From Colletotrichum lupini (lineage: Eukaryota; Ascomycota; Sordariomycetes; Glomerellales; Glomerellaceae): a DNA stretch of 64,000 nucleotides. The translations under genes and the position numbers were made by a program. Of this stretch, positions 25,202 through 37,687 are shown one piece after another. Location of the stretch: positions 2,232,001-2,296,000 of the forward strand of contig NC_064672.1 in assembly GCF_023278565.1 (NCBI RefSeq), given 5' to 3'. Position 1 is the stretch's first letter; each line of letters begins with the position of its first letter. The notes under the pieces were generated by a model. That model searched no databases, had not been told where the DNA came from, and saw only the letters and a program-made list of their open reading frames with translations.

Positions 25202-25880
25202 AAAACCACGAGGCTTTCGGCATTCTTGAGGAATACCACGCGAGGTTGAAATCGGCAAGTGGTCTTAATGCAGAACCTGAGCCAAAAGATCTGCTTGATC
25301 TGATATTGACCACCATCTCGGTGTACGAAAAGGTCTTCATTGTCTTGGACGGGCTTGACGAACGTGGAGACAACGTGGCGGAAGTAGCTGAAGCTATCAA
25401 ATTCCTTTTTGAGGCATCGTCATCCGCCAGCATTGCAGTGTTCAGCCGAGACGAGCCGTAAATTCAAGACGAGTTCGCAGCTGAGTTCGCTCATATCGAG
25501 ATTGCGGCTCATACACAAGACCTCGATATCTACATCCGTGCCGAGATGGCCCATAGAAGACAACCGCACAATCTCAGCATCCCGAATCCGCTATTTGCCG
25601 AAGAGATCCGGTATCAGCTTGTCAACGGAGCACAAGGAATGTGAGCTCAATTCCACTCTCTCACCAATTTGCGATACTTAATAGTTCCAGGTTCCGATGG
25701 GCATCATGCCAGCTAGACTATCTCTGTGATCCGAGTACCAACCGTGCCCGGCGGGAAGCTCTGACAAAGAAGCCCCTTGATGGCCGCTTGTACTTTTGGG
25801 AGGTTGAAAGCTGTCAAGATGCTTCTTCGCAGCGGCGCGGCGGTGGCCTATACTAATGAGAAAGGGACACGTCGGAACGC

Positions 25881-27068
25881 CTTCACAGTTGCGGCACCTC
25901 ATCCTCTCATCCAAGCATGGCTTCTTGTTGGTAGATTTCAGGATCAACAAAGATTGTGTGCTTATTCAATTTGGAAGCGCTGCGACCCAGAAGTCGGGTA
26001 TTGAAGTGAAGGCTTCAAAGTTGAGTGGAAGCTAGTAGGCACGAACAAGCGGCTCAGAGGCGAGTCTATGCTTGACCCATTCAACAAACGTCACCGCCTC
26101 AAAAGATGGGCCAATGGCCGGGTATTGGTTCGGTGAGTCACACCAGGATTCCACTGAGAAGGTTTCCACGGCGATGATGATATGTCATGATATTGATTCT
26201 CCGTTGTCATATCCTACCTTATGTCATGACTATCTGCCGTTTGGGTATCGTTTTTTAGACATGGATAGGTGCCACGCCTGGCGTTGATATCAACTCTTGA
26301 TTAGCGCGGTGTTAGCCACTAATCAGGAGTTGATACTAACGTCATCGCAAGCAGCATACACTACTGACTTAAATCGAGTGTCACAATTCATGCCATGTTA
26401 GTAGTGTTCCGAGAAAGGTCTCGGTCCAGAACGTCCTCCCTATGCGATTACGTTCGCTCATTGAGCAAACCGAGAGTCCGTTGCAAGGGTGACCCTTCAT
26501 CCCTGTCGAAGTCAGAGGATTTGAATACAGTAACAGGCTAGTAGCACTCACGTCCCGATGCAGAACGATTCATGATGTCAATCATTTCATCAAATCGCCG
26601 TCTTGTCGTAATTTCTGGCAACACCCCGGCCTTCTGATGATACAATACAACTTTCCAGGCGATCCGGGCAACGCTAATGTGTGGTGGTGATATGACGTGA
26701 CGAGAGAAACCCAGTTGACATGACCTGAAGACGCTGGCACCCTCCCACCGGCCTCATGATGCGTGGGCATCGTAAGTCCCGTTCAAAGCTCAGTAGGTGT
26801 ATGTCCCTATGCCAAGACATGAGACATCGAATTCGCCTTCTTTGCCGAAAGTACTTACCGATCCTCCGGAGCCATCGATGAGGATGACCTACCTACTGAT
26901 TTCAGATATAAATCCAGGCCTTCAAGGCTAACCACCATCAATATGAAAGTCACAACGGCACCGCATACATAACTCGAATAACAGCACACTCTAGCCATTT
27001 TTTCTTTGCACCTACATATGTTACACGAGATCTAACCACCACCTGCACCATCATCAATATATCAGAAG
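25881..27068. other. intergenic, ankyrin-remnant tail to cutinase promoter
   Basis: No supported gene. The left part may hold more decayed ankyrin-region sequence. The right part is the cutinase upstream region; no clear TATA element was identified. Confidence 0.4.
26289..26334. repeat. short inverted repeat
   Basis: 16-base arms (26289-26304 and 26319-26334) match at 15 of 16 positions around a 14-base loop. It could form a hairpin; no function is implied. Confidence 0.5.
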
Positions 27069-27933
27069 ATGAAGACTCAGATTACTATCTTGACTTTGAC
27101 TGCCACCGCACTCTGTAGTCCAATTCTCCTAATCCACCGCGCCCAGGTCGATACCACAGTTCAACTCCAGAGCCGCCAGACCGGAACAATAGCAAAAGAA
27201 TACACGCAAGGAGGCTGCCGTGATGTCATCTTCATCTTCGCCCGGGGTTCTACGGAAGTCGGAAACATGGTAAGTCCCCGCCGCGCTTCGGAGTCCCGTG
27301 TCCGGATAAGCCTAGACCGTATTCGCGATGTGCAGGAGGGGAAAACGCATATACACATCAGATGACTGACGTCAAATCTTCCAGGGGTCGACCGTTGGAC
27401 CTCCGACTTCAGACGGTCTGAAGAAAAAGTACGGCGAAAACAAAGTGGCGACAGAAGGAGTTGATTACGCCGCTGGTCTCACGACCAACTTCCTCCCCGG
27501 AGGAGCTGATCCCGTCGGCGTTGATGAGATGAAGCGGCTTTTGACCGATGCTACCAATAAGTGCGACAAGTCAAAGGTCGTAGCTGGAGGCTATAGGTAT
27601 GCATATTTCTGCGGGTTAATGCAATATCAACGACTTGAGACTGACAATGGAGTCTTCTATAGCCAAGGAGCTGCCACCGCACATCGCGCGATTGAGAACC
27701 TCCCTGATGCAGTCAAGAGCAAGATCTTGGGGGTCGTCACCTATGGCGACACCCAAAATCAGCAGGACAAGGGCCAGATTCCCAACTTCCCCAAAGACAG
27801 ACTGAAACTCATTTGCAACGAAGGCGATAAGGTGTGCACTGGCACTCTCGAGATCACGCCTGCTCACCTTGATTATGAACGCCATGTTCCCGAGGCAGTT
27901 GACTTTTTGACCGGAAAGATCGGCAATCTTTGA
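27069..27933 (+). CDS. cutinase (carbohydrate esterase family 5)
   Basis: Secreted serine esterase that hydrolyses cutin polyester of plant cuticle. Exons 27069-27269, 27385-27596 and 27663-27933 join to 228 codons (227 aa), the usual cutinase length. It begins with a signal peptide (MKTQITILTLTATALCSP). Conserved blocks are GCRDVIFIFARGSTEVGNMG, the nucleophile elbow GYSQGAA (Ser138, its codon split by intron 2 as AG|C), CNEGDKVC (Asp193) and PAHLDY (His206), giving a complete Ser-Asp-His triad with paired Cys. Intron 2 (66 bp) stays open in frame, which could mislead automatic calling and hide the active-site Ser. The gene converges on the disrupted GMC oxidoreductase 470 bp away and sits between two Copia elements. 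The coding sequence looks intact despite RIP on both sides. Confidence 0.93.
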
Positions 27934-28401
27934 TATCTACCACAACTTGCACACTAGATCGTCTTTGACCTAGTACCATTTGGCATATGTTTTGATTTAG
28001 AGAACATCACGGGGGACCACGCAGCAAGCGAGGATGGTGCTGGGATAGCTGGGATTACTGAATCATGTTTTGATCTTGTAGATGGTGTTGACCACAATTA
28101 AAGCATCTTGCCATACTCGATCACTTCTCCCGACCCTGATCCTACTACACTACGGTTGAGGCCATCCGAGATTCAAACTCACTGTCAGTATGTTTGATGC
28201 TCAAGAGTGACGATAGCGATATCTCGGACGCTCGTCCAGTCTCTCGCATGACTGCCTAATGTCACTACATGTATCCGATCTAACAGTACATGCATTACGT
28301 ATCTGATCCTGAGCAAGGTCCGTACTACATTATTAAAATTGTCTGAGTAAGCTTGCGATGATTTGTGACAGCAGCTCATCCCCAATTCTTCATCCCGTCC
28401 C
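27934..28401. other. convergent intergenic region
   Basis: 468 bp between the 3' ends of cutinase (+) and GMC gene (-); it should hold both 3' UTRs. Nothing else is seen. Confidence 0.45.
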
Positions 28402-30262
28402 TTACCCCTGGACTCTAGCAGTCATCATATCTTCTTTTATGATGTCAGCGGCCCTTTCGGCAACCGCATAAACAGTGCTCTGGATGTTACCCAAGGGCTC
28501 AATCGGGAAGACACTGGCATCGACAATGCGAAGATTCTTCGCCCCATAGAGCCTTAGTCGCTCGTCAACAACGCCACCATCCTCCTGTGGCATCATAGCA
28601 CAACTGCCCGAAACATGGAACACTGAAATCTGTCTTTGACGCACAATCTCCTTGGCAGTCTCCAAGTTGTTGCCCATCAACTCGGGCAAGCGTTTCCCTC
28701 CAGGCTTGAGTAGCGAGCTGAAAGGTTCAGTGCCTACGATTCGCTCGACAAATTGAACGTTGCGGGCCAGAAGCTCCAGGTCGAGGGGATTTGAGTTGTA
28801 TTTCGGATCCCATGTTGGCAACGCTTTGAAATCAGGGCTAGTAATGTGGACCGTTCCCCGAGAAAACGGGTGGTTCAACACCGTCATAACAGTGATGTAA
28901 TTCTCCGGCTTTGAAGGCAAAATGTACTCGGCCATGTTGGCTGGATGATCATTAATCGTGATTTGAGAAGGAAAAAGCAGGTATTCGCTGCTTGGCTCGT
29001 CCAATGTCTCGATAAGAGAGCGCACAAGCTTTCCAGTCGGCGAGCTCGCATGCTTTCCATGTGTAGCCAGAAGAGATTTCTTTGCGTCTCCTGACAACAG
29101 CCCGTTGTTGTCGGCGAGAGGCGTGTAAGCAGCGCTAATTGTGCTCTGGCCCAGTGGGCCCTCACGCGTGGCCATATACTGGCCGACAACAGCGTTGAGG
29201 ATGTCTCCGTCTCGGAGAACATCCGCTGACGGCACTCCTTCATTGACCTCAAAGCTTTGGCAGACAATCGGGTGATCCTGCAAGTTCTCTCCAACATTGG
29301 AATTATCAATCACCACAGGAATGCCGTGGCTCTCGAGCAAGTCTCTCCCACCAACGCCAGACAGCTCCAATAGCTGAGGTGTTTGGAGAGTTCCTGCAGC
29401 AAGGATCACTTCCCCTTTCGCCTCGATTATCTTCTCCTCGCCGGCCTTGCTGACAATGAGAACGCCAGTCGCAGATACACCGTCTCCGGCAGTATCAAAG
29501 ATGACTTTCCTGACCTGTGTCTCGGTCAAGACTACCAGGTTTGGTCGTGCAGCCACTTCCGGTGTGTAATAAGCGCTCGCCGCGAAGCTTCTCGTCTTGT
29601 TCTGCGGATCAATGCTGCACGGGTTCTGAAAAGCACCATAGGCCTTCCCACTCCGAGGATCACCAGTCACGCCAAGGCCAAGCTTATCGAATGTGCTCTT
29701 CCACGCAGCGTTCATAGAGCTGTAGCCTTCGCCAAAGGAGACCTGAATTGGGCCTTTTCCGCTCAAAGTTTGATCGTGGTAGTCCAGCCCAACTATGTCC
29801 TTTGCGGACTGGGGAGGAGGATGATCAGTGCCAAACTTGCGGAAATAAGGCGCGAGCTCGTCGAAACTCCAGCCGGCGTTGCCCAGCGCACCCCAGGCAT
29901 CTAAAACTCCCCTTGATGGATACAGCATCAACATGAAGTTTAAGGCAGAGCTGCCTCCAAGCATTTTGCCTCGTGCTTGGTTAATTCTTCGGTCGTTCAA
30001 ACCAGGCTAGCCAAGGTCAGATGATTGCAGTCGGCCGATAAAGGGGTTGGCTCACCTGAGGCACTGAGGTGAAATTCCAGTCATATTCATCCTTTCCATA
30101 GACGCCTGCCACTAAGCCAGGCGTCAAGACCAAAGGGTCCGCGCTCTTGTCGGCACCAGCTTCAACAACTAGAACACGAGTGCCGTTATCTTCGCTAAGG
30201 CGCGAAGCCACAACTAGACCCGCTGTTCCACCACCTACAACAATGTAGTCGAAAGAAGAATC

Positions 30263-30267
30263 GAGAT
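30263..30267. repeat. target-site duplication, left copy (GAGAT)
   Basis: GAGAT directly before element 2 is repeated at 37683-37687 directly after it. Confidence 0.9.
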
Positions 30268-30472
30268 TGTCGGATTAGAAGTCTAATTCGACCGCGGCAT
30301 ACAGCCGACTGCGCAGGGGCCAATTAGGGGCCCTATTTACGATTATCGTAGCCAGCCTAACCTACGGTTAGAACCTCCTTTTTATACTTATTATATAAAT
30401 ATTTATATAGTTTAATTAATCTCTTTATTAATTACGGTTCGAACTAACTACCTTATAATAAGGATACTAATA
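30268..30472 (+). repeat. 5' LTR of element 2
   Basis: 205 bp starting TGTCGG and ending CTAATA (CCAACA in the solo LTR). The outer 120 bp are nearly unmutated; the inner half carries many C-to-T and G-to-A changes. Confidence 0.93.
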
Positions 30473-33400
30473 CTAATTAGTAATTAAATTTTATTATTAT
30501 AAATTAGTAAAATATCTTATTATATAAAAAAAACGACTTCTTAATACTATATAAAATAAGAAATTCGTATTAATTAACCTTATAAAAGTAAATAAAAAAG
30601 GAGGCAATTTTTAAATACTATATAGAATTAAATAATCGTAGCCCTTTATTACTTACGAGAGGTCGATATTTACTATATTAAACTACGTTAATTAACGGAA
30701 CTATTTAAATAACTAGCCTTTTACTATCGCCCCGAATAGCTTTTTTATTAAATAACTTTTTTATAACTAGCCTATAATTAAAAATTAACTAGTTAAATTA
30801 ATAAAAAAAAATACTTACGTAACGATTATTTACTTAATTAATTAACGTAACGAACGAGCTTAATAATATAATATAAAAAAGTACTATATAATTAAAAAAG
30901 GGGATCTCTAAACGTAAATATTCTTACTTAGTAATAAAAGTAACTTTATAGGAGTTATTAAATTAAGAGATTTATAATATATAAAAAAGTTTATTATTAC
31001 GAGGATTTTATAAATATAACTTTAAGCTTATAATTTAAATAACCTCTTTATAACTCCCTTAACTACCCCCCGGGTATTATTTAAAAATAAAATATAAGGG
31101 ATAGTTTAATAAGAGAGGAGGGGATTTAAAGGTTTTAATAATATCGAGTTAAGAGTATTATAAATCTTAAAAATTAACTTAAAAAAAAAGTAGCTATTTT
31201 AAAATAGTTTTATAACCTCCCGCTAAAGTTATTATTAACTTAAAAAAAAGCTAAAAAAACGAGGATTTAAAAAAAAGAAAAAGAATCTTTTAAAAGGCTA
31301 CTAAAGGGCTTTTTTTTATATTAGCTCCCGGTATAAAATTATTAATTTTAAAAAATTAACTAAGTAATAAAAAGGATCGTTAGTAAGTAATAATTACCTA
31401 ATTATAATTAAGCTATAAAAAAAACTATTTAAAAAATATAAAATAGGGTACTAAGAGGCTATAAAAAATAAAATTTCTAAGGTATTTAACCTTACTACGT
31501 ACGAATAATAAGTAGGTATTTTTAATAAGTTTTTAAAATTTATAATTTTATAAAAAAGAGGGCTTAATTTTATTAATTATATTTAATAGCTTATATAGTT
31601 TTTAATAATTTATATAGCTTTTTTACGAGCTATATAATATCTATTTTTAACTATTCTTACGGAATATTACCCTAAAAGAAGTAAGTTAAGGAAAGAAGCT
31701 ATTTAGAAATTATAAAAAGTACGAGGCTTAAGAAGTTAAAAATATATAGAATAGTAAAAATTAGTAATTAATAAAGATCTTAAGACTAATTATTATATCT
31801 TTTTATAATAATATAAACGTCTACCGCTACTATTATTTAAAAGAATTACTAAAACTTACTTTTTTATATTAAATAAAAAAAAGGATTTTAATAAGTATAA
31901 TAGTTAGTAATTTAAAAAGGTAATAATAATCGCTAAAAATAATAAAAACGAAAATAGTAGCGAGATAATAAGAAAAAGCGGGAATTTCTTAAACTTTAAT
32001 AAATTCGTTAGGTAATAAAAATACGGATTTATTATAACTAGCGCGCGGATTAAATATATCCCCGTTAAAATTAAATACGCTAGCGATTACTAATATAAGT
32101 ATAAATTAAAATACGACCCTTAGCGAGTTAGGGTAAAAAAAAAAAGAATAAAACCCGATTTTAAATAAAATCCTAATCTTTTATAAGTAGGTAAATATTA
32201 GCCCGGATTATTAAGGAACGTAAATATAAAAAATCGTAAATTAGCTTAATAGTAAATAAATTAACGTAGTATTAATCTATTTAACTAAGGTTTATAAAAA
32301 AAAGGGGCTATAGGGGTAACCCCTATTTTATAAAATCGTAAATAACCTTAGTTACTAACTAAATAAATAGTTTATAAGCGTAAGCTTAAGAATTATAAAA
32401 GTAGTTAATAAATTCTTTTATACGCGAGGGGTATTACTAACGTAATTATAATTACGAGAGCTATATAAAATACTAATAATAATAATTATAAAAGAGGAAT
32501 TCGTACTATAGAACTAAATATAGGTTAATAGAGCGTATAATCGCTTTAATAAATTTAAAAAAAAGGTAAACGACCTAGATTTCCTTTTTATAATTACTAA
32601 CGGAAATCTATTATTATAAAAAGATATACCGGGGTAAAATATAGTATTAAAAATACGATAATTAATAATTCTACTTATTTCGATTTATAACTCGTTATTA
32701 CTATTAACGCGAAATTTAATACTAATTAGCTAATGATAAAAAAAGTAAACGACCCGAAATTATTAATAATACGTAGCAACATAAGGATTATATATAAATA
32801 CTAAAAATCTAGTAATAAATATAAAGTAATTTATAAACTTTAAAAAGATCTTTTTAAAAAAGAAATTATATTCTAAGGGGAAGTATAAGGTCTTATAAAA
32901 AACCCTAACGATATTTTATAATTATTATAAAAAAGTCGGAATTAGGGAATATTAGTACTATTTAGTAATTAATATCGTACTCGTAAGCAAAGCCTTTAAT
33001 TACTATTATAAAGTAGTATATAATCTCGATTAAAACGACTTTCTTAGTATAATTAACGTAATTTAAAGCCGCTTTAAGACTTATAATAAGAACTTAGAGC
33101 TCTTATTTAAGTTATAAGTAATTCTTTTTATATTTATAACTAAGATAATAGAGGGTAAATTATAAGTAAAAATCTTTAAAAAGCTTATTAATTAAATTAA
33201 TAAGCTAATAAAAACCTAGCTAAATAAGGGAATAAATAAGTAAAAAGTTAGATATTTTTATACTATAGTTTAGCGTATATTAAAAATAAAAATAACCTTA
33301 TATTAAGTACCTAAAGATTATAAAACGCTCTATTTAAAACTAAGATCTAGTTTTAATATTAAAATAAAAATACTATATTAAACCTATTTTTAAGTATATA

Positions 33401-36400
33401 ACGGCCCTTATTAATAATATTAAGTTAATTAAATATAAAAAAAAAAAAAAGAGGCTAGATATAGTAATCGCTAATAAGGAGGCCTAGATTTATTAAATAA
33501 GTAAAGATTTAACTTATAAGTAGGGTAATAAAAAAGGTAATATTATATTTATAAAAAGGATAGATATTAGTTAAGTAATTACTTTAAAAAAGAGCGTACT
33601 AAATTATATAAATAATATAAAAAATCGAGGGTAGTAAATAATAAAACTAGCCCTTATTAGTTTAATTAATTCTTTATTATATATAAGGGTAGATCTAGGG
33701 GTACGGAACTTAGTAATAGTAGTTAAAATAGCGGCCTAAAATATATACTCCTTATAAGAGATTTAAAAAATAAAGAAGATTTTACTTTTTATATTAATAA
33801 ATTAAATTATAACGAAATTAATAATATTAATTACTCTTTTTTTACCTCGTTAGCTTTTAAAAAATATACGAGGCTAAACGAATAGAGAGTAGTAGAAGCT
33901 CTTAATAAGTAGGCTTTTATTTATAAATAATAAGAGAAGGTCCTTTAGATAATAGATATAAAAAAAGCTAAAAGGGCGAATTTAATAGGGCTAAAGCCTA
34001 TTTTTTTAATAATTAAAGAGAAGATACTATCTTTTTTAATATTTAAAAAAAAAGAATATAGTATTAAGTAAATCTAAGGGTAGCTAAAGGGGTCCTTTTT
34101 ATATTATTTAGATCCCTTAAATACTAAGCTTATATAAGTATTTTATATAAGTAAAAGGTACGGCCTAAATAATTTTTATAAAATTATTTTAAATATTAAA
34201 GTATTATAATAGTTAACTAAAAGAAAAGGGTAATTCTAAGCGCTATAAAAAATCGTATTAGTAATACTTAATATGTTAATAATAAGTATTATAAAGATTA
34301 GTTTCGGCCTAGGTAAGGAAATCGTCGCCCTAAGTATAATAAAAGTAGAGACGTACTTTAAAACGATAACTTTTTATATTTTATTTATTAATACCCTATT
34401 TCTTTTATATTTAAAAAACATAGATTAACTAGGTATTATATTTAATAATACGAGGAATAGAATCTCTAATAATAAACACTTCGAAATAGTTAAATAATAA
34501 TAAGGGTATGCGTTTATAAAGCTTACTAATAATACGAAGTTAATTAATTACCTAATAAAAAGTAAGCTTAGAAAACTATATTAAAGATTCGGGTACCCGT
34601 TAGTTACGAGGCTATATAACTTCTTAAAGTAATTAAGTAATAATAATATCGAAATAGGGGCGCTAAAGTAGTTAACGAAAGTATATTATTAATACTAAAT
34701 AAATACGTAGAGCCTTTGTAAATTTAAATTTAAATTACGTAATAAGCTTAAATTTAACTAGGAAATCGTTATTAATATCTTCTATTTAAATAATCGGCTA
34801 ATACTATATATAATTAACGTAGCTATATCTTTTTAAGTAGGGTAATTCCTTTAGGATTTATAGATAAAAATAATATAAGTAGCCCTATAAAAAAGCTAGA
34901 TCGATATATATTAAGGACCGCTAAATAGTATTAGAACCGACGCTAATACTAGCTTTAAATTAATAAAATTTAAAAATAATACGACGGCTTATAATATATA
35001 ACTAAAAATCGTACCTATTAAAGCGTACTATAATATTAAAAAAGTAAAGAGGGTATATTAATAGTTAAAAAGGGCGTTTAGAATTATTAAAAAGGAAAAT
35101 CCGGATTTTATTAACGACGAATACTTTTAAATAGTACTTAAATATTATAACGATATTATAGGGCTTAACGGACTTATATTAATATTATTAGTATTTAGAA
35201 TATATTTAAAAACGACCTTAGCCTCGCTACCGTTACTAAGTATAAGCTAACGAGCCTAAGTAGTTAAAAAAATAATATAAGTACTATACGAAGTAAATAT
35301 AAAAAAATAAATTAACAAGGTAATTACTACGTATAATAGGCCCGATATAGGGGATAATTTAAATATATTACCAAATTCGGATATATAAATATAGCGCGAA
35401 ATTACTTAATAATAAGCTAGGCTATATAAATTAATTTTTATTAACGAGCGCTCTTATATAGTTATAAGAGATTATAACTAGCTATTCGAAGTATTAATTA
35501 TAGTAATTAGACCGTATTATATAAATCCTAATAAAATAATTTCTAACTTATAAAAAAAAAAGAATTAAAGGAAACTATATAACCCGCAGTAGAAGTATAA
35601 AAATTATCTTTAATAAAATCGTTATAATAGTACTAATAAATAATAAAGAAAAGGAAATTACTAAAAAGATACTAATATTACTAATAAGACGTCGTAAAAG
35701 ACTACGATAATAAGCTCTAACGTAGTAATTTATTATTAATAACGAAGTAATTAATACTTTTTATATAATAAAAAAAAAAGCCGATTTCGAGCTAGTAGTT
35801 AAACTACGTAAAGAAAGTATAATTATAATTATTAAAAAGCCGTATAAGGGATTAGATCTTATTAAAATAAAGACTTTTTATAATCGAAGGGTCTATCGAT
35901 TTATCCTATATAATTTAGAAAAATATATAAACCTCCGCATATTTAAATTATAAATAGTTTATAAAATTAAAAAGAAAAGAATACCCTAGCTATATAAGAA
36001 GTTTAAATACGTAATTTAGGGGTATAATAATATTAAAAAAGCGACGCTACTTATATAATTACTTATTATATAGCGCTATAGTTAACGATTAATAATAATA
36101 TTAATAATATCGCTATAAAAAAAGGAATATAAGATTTAGAGCCCTAATATTACTTAGACTTATACTTAATCGGCTATAGGGCTTACAAAGAAAATCCTAG
36201 CCTATTTACTAAAAAGAATAGCTAATAAGTACTTAGAAAGTACGATTATTAAAGTGCTTAAGTTACTATATAGGCTCGTAAAATTAGGTACTTATTAATA
36301 AGTTACTTATTACGATTTTTATATTAATTAATTATTAATAATTATTTCTATATATAACCCGTGCTTATTAATTATAGAATATAAAGGCGATTAATTTAGG

Positions 36401-36761
36401 ATCGTTAGAATATAAATTAATAATATATTAGGCCTATTTAATATTAACTTTATAAAAAAGGAGGATAAAGAGCTTTAAAAAGCAGGCTTCGTAGCGAAGC
36501 TAAAAGAGGTGTTTATAATAAATACCCCCTTAGTATTTAATAATAAGATTTTTATAATCGAAAGGAAAACTATTATTTTTTAATAAAAGGGGTAAAGTAA
36601 GAAAATTAACCTTATTAATTTAAATATAACTAACGTTAAAAAATAATATAAGGCTAAGCTCGTATAAGGGGTATATATTATAAGTATTTATTAGCCCGAG
36701 GCGGTTTTTAATTATATTAAGGTAGCATAAGCTATAAATTTAACTAAATAAAACGTCAAGG

Positions 36762-37330
36762 TACTTAATAAGCGGCTTAAATAGTAATAAACGAATTTTA
36801 ATTAAAGTCTCGTTTATTACTTAATTAACCTTACGATTAATAAGCTTTATATTTTTATTAATAAGTTATTTATAAATAATAACGACCTTACTTCGTAATT
36901 AGAGTATATTATTATCCTAGCTAACGAGAGTATAAATAAGAGCGAATTTATTATATATAGTAATATAATTTATTACTTATTAACTAAAAATAAGTAAGTA
37001 ACGAGAAATATATTAGTATTAAAAATATATAATATAGTTAATAACGTTAACCTCTCTTATACGATTTTAATAACGCTAAGGAAGATTATTAATCGAATTA
37101 GTTTTTTACTTATTTTAACGGTTATTTATACTAATTCCTACTTGCTATATAAATACCTTATTAAATTAAGAACAATAAAAAAAAAGAGGCTTATAATCGA
37201 TATTATAGCCCTTAGGTAATTATATAAAAAGCGTAAGATACTTAAAATTCGTTAAATTAATAATAAAAATAACCTCGTAAACGCTTTTATAAAAATAGTA
37301 CTAAATAAAAGATTAGAATAATTTATAAGT
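36762..37330 (+). pseudogene. RNase H domain relic of Copia polyprotein
   Basis: A single reading frame of about 190 codons interrupted by TAA/TAG stops retains a recognisable Copia RNase H pattern: VIYTNSYLLYKYLIKL (TDS with D changed to N), RLIIDIIALR and NLVNAFIKIVLNK. The similarity is to remembered fungal Copia sequences; no search was run. Confidence 0.7.
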
Positions 37331-37457
37331 AATAAAAAAGCTATTATATAAATAGAGAGATAAGTTATAAAAAATATAAAAAAAAGGGGAAAAAGGAGAC
37401 GACTTAGTAAACGGGCCCGAGGTCGAATTATATTTCTAACTATAGTAGTTAAATTAA

Positions 37458-37473
37458 TAAAAAAAAGAGAAAG
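37458..37473 (+). other. polypurine tract of element 2
   Basis: A run of A and G (AAAAAAAAGAGAAAG) ends 4 bp before the 3' LTR, where plus-strand DNA synthesis is primed in LTR retrotransposons. It fixes the element's orientation. RIP may have added A residues. Confidence 0.6.
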
Positions 37474-37477
37474 TTAA

Positions 37478-37682
37478 TATTAAATTAGAAGTTTAATTCG
37501 ACCGCGGTATATAGTTAATTACGTAGGGGCTAATTAGGGGCCTTATTTACGATTATTATAGCTAGCTTAACTTATAGTTAGAACCTCTTTTTTATACTTA
37601 TTACGTAAATATTTATATAGTTTAATTAATCTCTTTATTAACTACGGTTCGAACTAACTACCCTATAATAGGGATACTAATA
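37478..37682 (+). repeat. 3' LTR of element 2
   Basis: 205 bp from TATTAA (was TGTCGG) to CTAATA (was CCAACA); strongly mutated over its inner half and less so toward the outer end. Confidence 0.92.
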
Positions 37683-37687
37683 GAGAT
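37683..37687. repeat. target-site duplication, right copy (GAGAT)
   Basis: Second copy of the GAGAT duplication; the GMC start codon lies 14 bp further right on the minus strand. Confidence 0.9.

Larger units (their letters stand above)
16913..25880 (+). pseudogene. NLR-like protein (fungal STAND N-domain + NACHT + ankyrin), broken by a Copia insertion
   Basis: Remnant of a fungal NLR, a family of NTPase switches involved in non-self recognition and cell death. Seen before the insertion: a STAND N-terminal region beginning MSDPLSIAGSIAGIVQLSAS, then the NACHT Walker A, IPGAGKTILSGMVIEK (17632-17680). Seen after it: Walker B VFIVLDGLDER (about 25338-25370), DLDIYIRAEM and, after a 50-bp intron (25641-25690), FRWASCQLDYLCD, then one ankyrin-like repeat near 25780-25873. 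The element entered between Walker A and Walker B. Taking out 17792-25196 and one CTAGC copy leaves the frame continuous. Further lesions: a one-base frameshift near 17200-17240, TAA at 17368, TAA 17782 and TAG 17788 at the insertion, TAA at 25459, and a frame change before the ankyrin part, where sequence seems to be missing. TAA/TAG stops fit CAA/CAG changed by RIP. Confidence 0.85.
30268..37682 (+). mobile_element. Ty1/Copia-type LTR retrotransposon, RIP-degraded (element 2)
   Basis: A 7415-bp element with 205-bp LTRs, GAGAT target duplication and a purine-rich tract just before the right LTR, so it reads on the plus strand. One frame across 36762-37330, though full of stops, keeps an RNase H-like series (LYIFINKLF, NNNDLTS, VTRNILVL, then TNSYLLYKYLIKL followed by KKRLIIDIIALR) that matches the end of fungal Copia polyproteins once RIP changes (D to N, G to R/S, Q to stop) are allowed for. 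RNase H adjacent to the 3' LTR fits Copia order (integrase before reverse transcriptase) and not Gypsy. No open frame of 60 codons remains. It is the same family as element 1, inverted. Confidence 0.93.

Noticed and set aside
27597..27662. Reading through cutinase intron 2 as coding (22 extra residues)
   Set aside because: It would destroy the GYSQG active-site motif, which splicing restores exactly.
30473..30495. Primer-binding site after the 5' LTR
   Set aside because: Both copies are too altered by C-to-T/G-to-A change to match a tRNA 3' end with confidence.
30268..37682. Gypsy classification of the elements
   Set aside because: The recognisable RNase H relic is directly next to the 3' LTR with no room for an integrase after it, and the remembered similarity is to Copia polyproteins.
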